From positions 1 to 5,653 of the forward strand of contig NZ_JBHTMU010000075.1 in the NCBI RefSeq assembly GCF_042679605.1: a stretch of 5,653 nucleotides of DNA. The letters run 5' to 3'. The translations under genes were made by a program, and so were the position numbers. This stretch comes from Litorisediminicola beolgyonensis. GTDB lineage: Bacteria; Pseudomonadota; Alphaproteobacteria; Rhodobacterales; Rhodobacteraceae. Under the pieces are notes generated by a model. That model was not told the origin of the DNA. It was given only the letters and a program-made list of their open reading frames with translations, and made no database searches. Shown here in pieces: positions 1 through 5,384 of the stretch. Positions within the stretch are counted from its first letter, which is position 1, and the number at the start of each line of letters is the position of its first letter.

Positions 1-90
1 TACGGCTCCCTCGGCGACACCTCCACCCTCGCCGAACCCGAGGTCGTCGACGACCTCATCGAAAATCGGCAGAACAGGAAGGACGCGTGA
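1..90 (+). CDS. acs: Acetyl-CoA synthetase (AMP-forming), C-terminal end only
   Basis: This is the last 29 codons and TGA stop of a gene that begins outside the window. The frame starting at base 1 reads YGSLGDTSTLAEPEVV and ends ENRQNRKDA. The LGDTSTLA(D/E)P-x-VV segment is the characteristic tail of AMP-forming acetyl-CoA synthetase, lying just after the acetylatable-lysine region (recalled from E. coli Acs, not searched). Family role: acetate + ATP + CoA gives acetyl-CoA + AMP + PPi in the cytoplasm. The stop overlaps the next gene's ATG by one base, so the two are almost certainly co-transcribed. A downstream ActP-like symporter supports the acetate assignment. The catalytic core cannot be inspected here. 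A propionyl-CoA synthetase or other acyl-CoA synthetase is possible but fits the tail less well. Confidence 0.85.
   Translation, partial: YGSLGDTSTLAEPEVVDDLIENRQNRKDA
76..83 (+). promoter_or_regulatory. Ribosome binding site that decides the adk start
   Basis: AGGAAGGA lies inside the end of acs, six bases before ATG 90. An alternative GTG at 87 sits only three bases after this purine run, so ATG 90 is the better start, although the AGGA at 76-79 would also suit the GTG. Because the site is within the acs coding region, adk translation is probably coupled to acs translation. Confidence 0.7.
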
Positions 91-776
91 TGGACGGCAC
101 GACGACGCCCGACACCCCGCCGGTCCTCATCCTTCTCGGCCCCCCCGGGGCCGGGAAAGGCACCCAGGCCCGCAAGCTCGAACAGCGCTTCGGCCTCGTG
201 CAGCTCTCGACCGGCGACATGCTGCGCGCCGCGGTCAAGGAGGGCACCGAGGCAGGCCGCGAGGCCAAGGCGGTGATGCAGCGCGGCGATCTCGTCTCGG
301 ACGAGATCGTGCTGGCGATCCTGTCGGACCGGCTCGACCAGCCCGACACCGCCAAGGGCGTGATCCTCGACGGCTTCCCACGCACCACCGGCCAGGCCGA
401 GGCGCTGGACGGCCTTCTGTCCCGCAAGGGCCAGGAGCTCTCCGCCGCGGTCAGCCTCGAGGTCGACGACGAAGCGATGGTCGAGCGCGTCTCCGGCCGC
501 TTCACCTGCGCCAAGTGCGGCGAGGGCTACCACGACAGCTTCAAGACGCCCGAGACGGACGGCGTCTGCGATCAGTGCGGCGGCACCGAGATGACCCGCC
601 GCGCCGACGACAACGCCGAGACGGTGCGCTCGCGCCTCAAGGCCTATCACGAGCAAACGGCGCCCCTGATCGCGTTCTACGACGCCAAGGGCAAACTCGT
701 CCGCATCGATGCGATGGGCGAGATCGAGACCATCGCGGACGACCTCGCCGCGATCGTGACACGGGTATCGGCCTGA
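90..776 (+). CDS. adk: Adenylate kinase with zinc-type LID domain
   Basis: This 228-residue cytoplasmic enzyme interconverts ATP + AMP and 2 ADP. The P-loop GPPGAGKGT is at residues 17-25. The AMP-binding segment STGDMLR is at 40-46, DGFPRT at 94-99, and the LID arginine motif RRADDNAETV-x-SRL at 170-183. The LID carries Cys140-x2-Cys143-x16-Cys160-x2-Cys163, the spacing of structural-zinc adenylate kinases such as the Bacillus enzymes. The protein is about 10 residues longer than usual because of a polar N-terminal extension (MDGTTTPDTPP). ATG 90 is chosen over GTG 87 on ribosome-site spacing. It overlaps the acs stop by one base. Acs releases AMP, which this enzyme would recycle. The housekeeping adk of alphaproteobacteria usually sits near secY in the ribosomal-protein cluster, so this may be a second copy. 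That cannot be tested within the window. Confidence 0.95.
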   Translation: MDGTTTPDTPPVLILLGPPGAGKGTQARKLEQRFGLVQLSTGDMLRAAVKEGTEAGREAKAVMQRGDLVSDEIVLAILSDRLDQPDTAKGVILDGFPRTTGQAEALDGLLSRKGQELSAAVSLEVDDEAMVERVSGRFTCAKCGEGYHDSFKTPETDGVCDQCGGTEMTRRADDNAETVRSRLKAYHEQTAPLIAFYDAKGKLVRIDAMGEIETIADDLAAIVTRVSA

Positions 777-808
777 GGGCCGGTCCCAGGGCGGCTGGAG
801 GGGCCGCC
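769..808 (+). other. Two small GC hairpins at the adk 3' end
   Basis: The first hairpin pairs CGGCC (769-773) with GGCCG (778-782) across a four-base loop that contains most of the adk stop codon. The second pairs GGCGGC (790-795) with GCCGCC (803-808) across seven bases. Neither is followed by a T-run, so they do not look like intrinsic terminators. They may act in mRNA processing or partial termination between adk and the transporter genes, or be chance in GC-rich DNA. The rest of the gap to 847 is a purine-rich leader with the ribosome site GAGGAGGA at 831-838. No convincing promoter is visible in it. Confidence 0.35.
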
Positions 809-847
809 GTTCGAGACAGATAGAAGACAAGAGGAGGACCCGCAGAT

Positions 848-1114
848 ATGGCGGATAAGATTCAAACCGACGGCAAGGCCTACTGGAAGGCCAATGTCCG
901 TCTCATCATCGGCAGCCTGATCATCTGGGCGCTGGTGAGCTTCGGCTTTGCCATCCTGCTGAGACCGCTCCTGGCGGGCATCGAAGTAGGTGGCACGGAT
1001 CTCGGCTTCTGGTTCGCCCAGCAAGGCTCGATCCTCGTGTTCCTGGCGCTGATCTTCTTCTACGCCTGGCGCATGAACAGCCTCGACCGGAAATTCGGCG
1101 TGGACGAGGAGTGA
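848..1114 (+). CDS. DUF4212 small membrane subunit of a sodium:solute symporter
   Basis: This 88-residue inner-membrane protein has two predicted helices, roughly residues 17-38 (VRLIIGSLIIWALVSFGFAI) and 54-74 (ending in FFYAWRM). The N-terminal segment AYWKANVRL and the C-terminal FYAWRMNSLDRKFGV are hallmarks of the DUF4212 / putative solute:sodium symporter small-subunit family, whose usual length is about 80-100 residues. A strong ribosome site, GAGGAGGA, lies nine bases before the ATG. The stop overlaps a possible GTG start of the symporter gene (GTGA) and sits just before the preferred ATG, implying coupled production of the two proteins. In known genomes this family is found almost always next to a VC_2705-type symporter. 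Its molecular role (assembly, stability or gating partner) has not been established as far as I know. Confidence 0.93.
   Translation: MADKIQTDGKAYWKANVRLIIGSLIIWALVSFGFAILLRPLLAGIEVGGTDLGFWFAQQGSILVFLALIFFYAWRMNSLDRKFGVDEE
1106..1111 (+). promoter_or_regulatory. Ribosome binding site that decides the symporter start
   Basis: GAGGAG lies eight bases before ATG 1120. The upstream in-frame GTG at 1111 overlaps or abuts this site, leaving no spacer, so initiation there is unlikely. The site lies within the last codons of the DUF4212 gene, which favours translational coupling. Confidence 0.65.
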
Positions 1115-1119
1115 GCCAG

Positions 1120-2904
1120 ATGGATCAGACAGTCATCAACATCATCTTCGTGGGCGCGTCCTTCGCGCTCTATATCGGCATCGCCATCTGGGCCCGCGCC
1201 GGCTCGACCTCGGATTTCTATGCCGCGGGTCGCGGGGTGCATCCGGTCCTGAACGGCATGGCCACGGGCGCGGACTGGATGTCCGCGGCGTCGTTCATCT
1301 CGATGGCGGGTCTCATCGCCTTCGTGGGCTATGACAACTCGACCTTCCTGATGGGCTGGACCGGCGGCTACGTGCTGCTCGCGCTCCTGCTCGCGCCCTA
1401 CCTGCGCAAGTTCGGCAAGTTCACCGTCTCCGAGTTCATCGGCGACCGGTTCTACAGCCCGACCGCGCGCCTGGTGGCCGTGATCTGCCTGATCATCGCG
1501 TCAATCACCTACGTGATCGGTCAGATGACCGGCGTCGGCGTGGCCTTCGGTCGCTTCCTCGAGGTGGACAGCACCACCGGCCTCATCCTGGGTGCCGTTG
1601 TCGTCTTCGCCTACGCGGTGTTCGGCGGCATGAAGGGCGTGACCTATACGCAGGTCGCCCAGTATGTCGTGCTGATCCTCGCCTACACCATCCCGGCGGT
1701 CTTCATCTCGCTGCAACTGACCGGCAATCCGCTGCCGCCGCTCGGCCTCTTCGGCGAGCACACCGGCTCGGGCGTGCCGCTTCTGGAGCGTCTGGATGCG
1801 ACCCTGACCGAGCTTGGCTTCAACGAGTACACGGCGCATAACGGCGATACGTTCAACATGCTCCTGTTCACGCTGACGCTGATGATCGGCACCGCCGGTC
1901 TGCCCCACGTCATCATGCGCTTCTTCACCGTTCCCCGCGTCGCCGATGCACGCTGGTCGGCGGGCTGGGCGCTGGTCTTCATCGCCCTTCTCTACCTCAC
2001 CGCCCCGGCGGTTGGCGCGATGGCACGGCTCAACATCACCGAGCTGATGTGGCCCGAGGGCACGCAGGGCGAGGCTGTTTCGGTCGAGACGATCGAGACC
2101 GCGGACGAGTATAACTGGATGCGCACCTGGCAGCAGACCGGTCTTCTCGGCTGGACGGATGAGAACGGCGATGGCCGGATCCAGTACTACAATGACGCCG
2201 ATCCCGACATGCAGGCCCGCGCGGAAGAAGCCGGTTGGAGCGGCAACGAGCTGACCAACTTCAACCGCGACATCCTCGTTCTTGCCAACCCCGAGATCGC
2301 CAACCTTCCCGGTTGGGTGATCGGTCTGGTGGCCGCCGGAGGTATCGCCGCCGCGCTCTCCACCGCCGCCGGTCTCTTGCTCGCGATCTCCTCGGCGGTC
2401 AGTCACGACCTGATCAAGGGTCAGATCAACCCGTCGATTTCGGAGAAGGGCGAGCTGATGTCGGCCCGGGTGGCAATGGCGGTCTCGATCGCGGTCGCGA
2501 CCTATCTGGGTCTCAACCCGCCGGGCTTCGCGGCGCAGACGGTGGCCCTGGCCTTCGGTCTCGCGGCCTCGTCGATCTTCCCGGCGCTGATGATGGGCAT
2601 CTTCTCGACCAAGGTGAACAATCGCGGCGCGGTTGCGGGCATGCTGACGGGTCTCCTGACCACGCTCATCTACATCTTCCTGCACAAGGGCTGGTTCTTC
2701 ATCCCGGACACCAATTCGTTCACGGATGCCGACCCGCTTCTGGGCACCATCAAGTCGACCTCTTTCGGCGCGGTGGGCGCAGCGCTCAACTTCCTCGTCG
2801 CCTATGTGGTGTCGGGCATGACCAAGCCGGTTCCGGATCACATCAAGGACCTGGTGGAAAGCGTGCGCGTGCCGCGTGGTGCGGGAGCCGCTCAGGATCA
2901 CTGA
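1120..2904 (+). CDS. Sodium:solute symporter, VC_2705 family, ActP-like (probable acetate/short carboxylate uptake)
   Basis: This 594-residue SSS-family inner-membrane transporter probably drives acetate or a related carboxylate inward with sodium. The N-terminus MDQTVINIIFVGASF, followed by WARAGSTSDFYAAGRGVHP and ADWMSAASFISMAG, is typical of the VC_2705/ActP branch. About 13 helices can be drawn by eye: one at residues 7-25, then a LeuT-fold core. The core helix AALSTAAGLLLAISSAVSHDL (410-431) is the SSS signature and carries the Ser/Thr cluster (414-415) expected at the second sodium site. A long loop of about 90 residues (305-396) contains an EF-hand-like motif. ATG 1120 is preferred to GTG 1111 because the ribosome site touches the GTG. 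The gene follows its DUF4212 partner and ends 8 bases before a terminator. Glycine codon GGT is used 17 times, against 2 in the similarly long gene at 3031-4854. The substrate is inferred from the acs neighbour; pyruvate or propionate are alternatives. Confidence 0.9.
   Translation: MDQTVINIIFVGASFALYIGIAIWARAGSTSDFYAAGRGVHPVLNGMATGADWMSAASFISMAGLIAFVGYDNSTFLMGWTGGYVLLALLLAPYLRKFGKFTVSEFIGDRFYSPTARLVAVICLIIASITYVIGQMTGVGVAFGRFLEVDSTTGLILGAVVVFAYAVFGGMKGVTYTQVAQYVVLILAYTIPAVFISLQLTGNPLPPLGLFGEHTGSGVPLLERLDATLTELGFNEYTAHNGDTFNMLLFTLTLMIGTAGLPHVIMRFFTVPRVADARWSAGWALVFIALLYLTAPAVGAMARLNITELMWPEGTQGEAVSVETIETADEYNWMRTWQQTGLLGWTDENGDGRIQYYNDADPDMQARAEEAGWSGNELTNFNRDILVLANPEIANLPGWVIGLVAAGGIAAALSTAAGLLLAISSAVSHDLIKGQINPSISEKGELMSARVAMAVSIAVATYLGLNPPGFAAQTVALAFGLAASSIFPALMMGIFSTKVNNRGAVAGMLTGLLTTLIYIFLHKGWFFIPDTNSFTDADPLLGTIKSTSFGAVGAALNFLVAYVVSGMTKPVPDHIKDLVESVRVPRGAGAAQDH
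2158..2196 (+). other. EF-hand-like calcium-binding loop within the symporter
   Basis: Residues 347-359 read DENGDGRIQYYND. This matches the EF-hand/dockerin loop pattern D-x-N-x-D-G-x-I, with acidic or amide ligands at positions 1, 3 and 5, Gly at 6 and Ile at 8. Position 12 is Asn rather than Glu, with Asp at 13, and a further acidic DPD follows. It lies in the long loop between core helices 7 and 8, predicted to face the periplasm. Calcium binding is inferred, not shown. Confidence 0.55.
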
Positions 2905-2911
2905 TCCCTCC

Positions 2912-2945
2912 GGGCAGGGCGGCGCGGCTGCCCTGCCCTTTTCTT
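2912..2945 (+). terminator. Intrinsic terminator after the symporter gene
   Basis: GGGCAGGGCGGC (2912-2923) pairs with GCTGCCCTGCCC (2927-2938) as a 12-base-pair stem with one G-T pair and a three-base loop, followed by TTTTCTT (2939-2945). It starts 8 bases after the symporter stop. It is a textbook rho-independent terminator in form and should end the acs-adk-DUF4212-symporter transcript. Confidence 0.88.
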
Positions 2946-2946
2946 C

Positions 2947-2989
2947 CGGTTCCGCTCCGTTACCCTGACGGGCGGGACCGTTTCTTTTT
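2947..2989 (+). terminator. Second intrinsic-terminator-like hairpin, directly upstream of the DUF294 gene
   Basis: CGGTTCCGCTC (2947-2957) pairs with GGCGGGACCG preceded by G (2970-2980) as an 11-base-pair stem with two G-T pairs. With one bulge, three further pairs can form near the loop. TTTCTTTTT (2981-2989) follows immediately. It begins one base after the first terminator's T-run. It may be a back-up terminator, or an attenuator controlling the next gene, whose ATG is only 41 bases beyond the T-run. Confidence 0.65.
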
Positions 2990-2990
2990 C

Positions 2991-3010
2991 GAGCCGCCGA
3001 GAGCCGCCGA
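2991..3010 (+). repeat. Perfect 10-base tandem duplication in the DUF294 leader
   Basis: GAGCCGCCGA occurs twice in direct succession (2991-3000 and 3001-3010), between the second terminator's T-run and the ribosome site AGGA (3022-3025). It looks like a small slippage duplication. No function is evident. Confidence 0.8.
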
Positions 3011-3030
3011 ACCCCAAGTACAGGATCGCG

Positions 3031-4854
3031 ATGACAGGCACCGAGACCGCGCTGGCCGAGTTCCTCGAGACGCTGCAGCCCTATGCCGATCTGCCGCCCG
3101 ACGCGCGGCAGGCGCTCGCCGCCGAGATCACCACCCAGAGCTATTCCGAGGGCGACACGGTCTACAGCTTCGGCGTGCCGCTGACCGGCCTCTATATCGT
3201 GCGCCGGGGCGAGATCGAGGTGCGCGACGAATACGGCGCGCCGGTCTCGATCCTCGGCCCCCGCAACAGTTTCGGAGAGCGCGGTCTGGCGCGCGACGGG
3301 CTCGCCGCCACCACCGCGACGGCGACGCAGGCGACCGAGCTTCTCATCCTCCCCGCCGAGAGCTTCCGCGCGCTGATCGACAGCCACGAGACCGCGCGCC
3401 GCTTCTTCGACCGCGCCCGCAAGGACCGCCCGCGCCGCGCCGATCTGGCCACGAGCCGGGTCGAGACGCTGATGTCGCGGCGGCTGGTCACGGCGCCCCC
3501 TGACACCACCGCGCAGGACGCGGCCCGGAGGATGCACGACGCGGGCGTCTCCTCGCTCTGCATCACCGAAGGCGACACCCTGACCGGGATCGTCACCATC
3601 CGCGACCTCTCGGCCAGGATCGTGGCCGAGGGCCGGTCGGGCGGCACGCCGGTCTCCGAGATCATGACCGCCGATCCGATCACCCTGCCGCCCCAGGCGC
3701 TGGGATCGGACGTGCTGCACATGATGGTCGAGCGCCGCATCGGACACCTGCCCGTGACCGAGGGCGGCAGGCTCGTGGGCATCGTCACCCAGACCGACCT
3801 GACGCGCTGGCAGGCGGTCAGCTCGGCCGAAATCGTGTCGGAGATCGTGCATTGCGACACGGTCGAGGCGATGGCCGAGGTCACCGCGCGCATCCCGCAA
3901 CTGCTCGTGCAGCTCGTGGCCTCCGGCCTGCGCCACGACGTGGTGACGCGGCTCATCACCGATATCGCCGATGCCGCGACGCGGAGGCTCCTGAAACTCG
4001 CCCATGACGCCCAGGGCGACGCGCCGGTGCGTTACGTCTGGTGCGCCTGCGGCAGCCAGGGACGGCAGGAGCAGACCGGCGTCTCCGACCAGGACAACTG
4101 CCTGATCCTCTCGGACGACGCGACCGAGGCCGATCTGGAGTGGTTCGCCGAGTTCGCGCGCTTCATCTCGGACGGGCTTCATGCCTGCGGCTACGTCTAT
4201 TGCCCCGGCGACATGATGGCCACGAACCCGCGCTGGTGCCAGCCGGTGCGGGTCTGGCGCGACTATTTCCACCGCTGGATCAACCGCCCCGTTCCCGAAG
4301 CGCAGATGCTCGCGTCGGTCATGTTCGACCTGCGCCCCATCGGCGGCGAGCTGGCGCTCTTCGACGCGCTCCAGCACGACACGCTCGAGGACGCCTCGAA
4401 GAATTCGATCTTCGTCAGCCACATGATCTCGAACAGCCTCAAGCATCAGCCGCCGCTGGGCCTGATCCGGAGCTTCGCGACGATCCGCTCGGGCGAGCAC
4501 AAGAACACGCTCGATCTCAAGCACAATGGCGTCGTGCCGATCACCGATCTCGCGCGGGTCTACGCGATCCGGGGAGCGTTGACAGCTGTCAACACCCGCC
4601 GCCGGATCGAGGAGGCGCGCGCCCGGGGCCTTCTGTCGCAATCGGGCGGACAGGGGTTGCTGGATGCCTATGACCTCATCGCCGAGACCCGGCTCGAGCA
4701 TCAATGCACCCGGATCGGCAATGGCGAGGCACCGGATAACTACCTTGCCCCGTCGACACTTTCGGATTTTGATCGCTCGCATCTGCGCGACGCGTTCGTG
4801 GTGGTCAAAGGGCTGCAATCGGCCCTCGGTCATGGCCGGGGAATGCTGGGATAG
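3031..4854 (+). CDS. cNMP-binding / CBS pair / DUF294 nucleotidyltransferase-like regulatory protein
   Basis: This 607-residue protein is predicted to be soluble. A cyclic-nucleotide-binding-like domain (about 15-130) includes FGERGLARDG at 81-90. Two CBS domains follow (about 146-203 and 208-260: LMSRRLVTAPPDTT and IMTADPITLPP; each ends in GIVT-x-(R/T)DL). The DUF294 nucleotidyltransferase-like domain (about 285-430) has CGSQGRQEQTGVSDQDN at 340-356, with the GS motif and the Asp353-x-Asp355 pair of the GlnD-like fold. A DUF294 C-terminal helical domain (about 460-600) contains DLARVYAIRGALTAVNT and ends HLRDAFVVVKGLQ. Domain order and length are usual for the family. The ribosome site AGGA is five bases before the ATG. 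The canonical phosphate-binding Arg of cNMP domains is not visible at 89-95. CBS pairs often bind adenylates, so an energy-sensing role beside acs and adk is plausible. Its nucleotidyltransferase target is unknown. Confidence 0.92.
   Translation: MTGTETALAEFLETLQPYADLPPDARQALAAEITTQSYSEGDTVYSFGVPLTGLYIVRRGEIEVRDEYGAPVSILGPRNSFGERGLARDGLAATTATATQATELLILPAESFRALIDSHETARRFFDRARKDRPRRADLATSRVETLMSRRLVTAPPDTTAQDAARRMHDAGVSSLCITEGDTLTGIVTIRDLSARIVAEGRSGGTPVSEIMTADPITLPPQALGSDVLHMMVERRIGHLPVTEGGRLVGIVTQTDLTRWQAVSSAEIVSEIVHCDTVEAMAEVTARIPQLLVQLVASGLRHDVVTRLITDIADAATRRLLKLAHDAQGDAPVRYVWCACGSQGRQEQTGVSDQDNCLILSDDATEADLEWFAEFARFISDGLHACGYVYCPGDMMATNPRWCQPVRVWRDYFHRWINRPVPEAQMLASVMFDLRPIGGELALFDALQHDTLEDASKNSIFVSHMISNSLKHQPPLGLIRSFATIRSGEHKNTLDLKHNGVVPITDLARVYAIRGALTAVNTRRRIEEARARGLLSQSGGQGLLDAYDLIAETRLEHQCTRIGNGEAPDNYLAPSTLSDFDRSHLRDAFVVVKGLQSALGHGRGMLG
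4578..4593. promoter_or_regulatory. Perfect 16-base palindrome inside the DUF294 gene, Fnr/Crp-box-like
   Basis: GTTGACAGCTGTCAAC is an uninterrupted perfect inverted repeat. Its core TTGAC-N4-GTCAA fits the general TTGAY-N4-RTCAA pattern of Crp/Fnr-type regulators. It lies in codons 516-521 and uses TTG, ACA and GCT, choices uncommon in this gene. It is about 290 bases upstream of the next gene. It may be an operator or may be chance. Confidence 0.35.
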
Positions 4855-4884
4855 ACGCGTCGGGGAGGACGCGGGAGGAGACAG

Positions 4885-5379
4885 ATGGCGTTTGAGCTTT
4901 TCGCCGTGATCGTGGCCGGTTTCGCCGGCGCGGGCGTGATGATGCTGATCATGAAACTGACCGGCGGTCCGCGCTGGCTGGTCCCGCTTGCCGCGGGCGC
5001 CGCGATGCTGGGCGTGACCGTGTCGTCGGAATACGGCTGGTACGGCCGCACCGTCGCGGGCCTGCCCGAGGGCATGGTGGTGGCCGACAGCGTCCGCCGC
5101 CCGGTCTGGTGGCGCCCCTGGACCTACGCGGTGCCGATGACCGAGCGCTTCATCGCGCTCGACACCGCCAACCTGCGCGCCAACGAGGCGACCGAGGGGC
5201 TCTACATGGCCGATCTCTACTTCTTCGGTCGCTGGCGCGCGACGCAGTCACTGCAGGTCATGGTGGATTGCCCCGGCGGACGGCGGGCGGAGCCCCTGCG
5301 CGGCGATGGCGGCGCGCCGGTCTGGCGCGATGTCGGTGCCGATGACGTGATCGTCTCGGCCGTGTGCACGCGGGTCTGA
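4885..5379 (+). CDS. Uncharacterised membrane protein with two N-terminal helices
   Basis: I do not recognise the family of this 164-residue protein. Two hydrophobic helices occupy about residues 3-23 and 31-47, joined by a short loop with Lys24 and Arg30. By the positive-inside rule that loop is cytoplasmic and both termini face the periplasm. The remaining ~115 residues form a soluble domain rich in Trp, Tyr and Arg (RRPVWWRPWTY near 72-82; LYFFGRWRATQSLQ near 111-124). Its only two cysteines are Cys129 (VDCPGG) and Cys161 (VCTRV), so a disulfide is possible. The ribosome site GGGAGGAG (4873-4880) is four bases before the ATG. The gene follows the DUF294 gene by 30 bases and precedes the next start by 5 bases, so it sits in one operon with both. 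Codon use matches the neighbours, which supports a real gene. Confidence 0.75.
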   Translation: MAFELFAVIVAGFAGAGVMMLIMKLTGGPRWLVPLAAGAAMLGVTVSSEYGWYGRTVAGLPEGMVVADSVRRPVWWRPWTYAVPMTERFIALDTANLRANEATEGLYMADLYFFGRWRATQSLQVMVDCPGGRRAEPLRGDGGAPVWRDVGADDVIVSAVCTRV

Positions 5380-5384
5380 GACCG

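Noticed and set aside
87..89. GTG as an alternative adk start
   Set aside because: It is only three bases from the best purine run, whereas ATG 90 has normal spacing. It would add just one residue.
56..514. A 152-codon minus-strand open frame over adk
   Set aside because: It is Ser/Arg/Pro-rich antisense of a well-conserved enzyme, with no motif or ribosome site support.
1504..1517. Inverted repeat ATCAC-N4-GTGAT within the symporter gene
   Set aside because: It has short half-sites, encodes a hydrophobic helix segment with ordinary codons, and is not near a gene start. Chance is sufficient.
2905..3030. A promoter for the DUF294 gene
   Set aside because: No credible -35/-10 pair could be found by eye between the hairpins and the ATG, so none is annotated.
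2235..3503. A 422-codon plus-strand open frame crossing the symporter end, both terminators and the DUF294 start
   Set aside because: It is an alternate frame of two recognised genes, of low-complexity Arg/Gly/Pro composition, and it reads through two strong hairpins.
4041..4673. A 210-codon plus-strand open frame inside the DUF294 gene
   Set aside because: It is an out-of-frame shadow with Arg/Ala-rich composition, fully within a recognised domain protein.
1501..4833. A 1110-codon open frame on the minus strand spanning the symporter gene, the terminators and most of the DUF294 gene
   Set aside because: It is rich in Arg, Gly, His and Asp with no recognisable domain, as expected from the antisense of GC3-rich genes, and it lies opposite two clearly recognised proteins.
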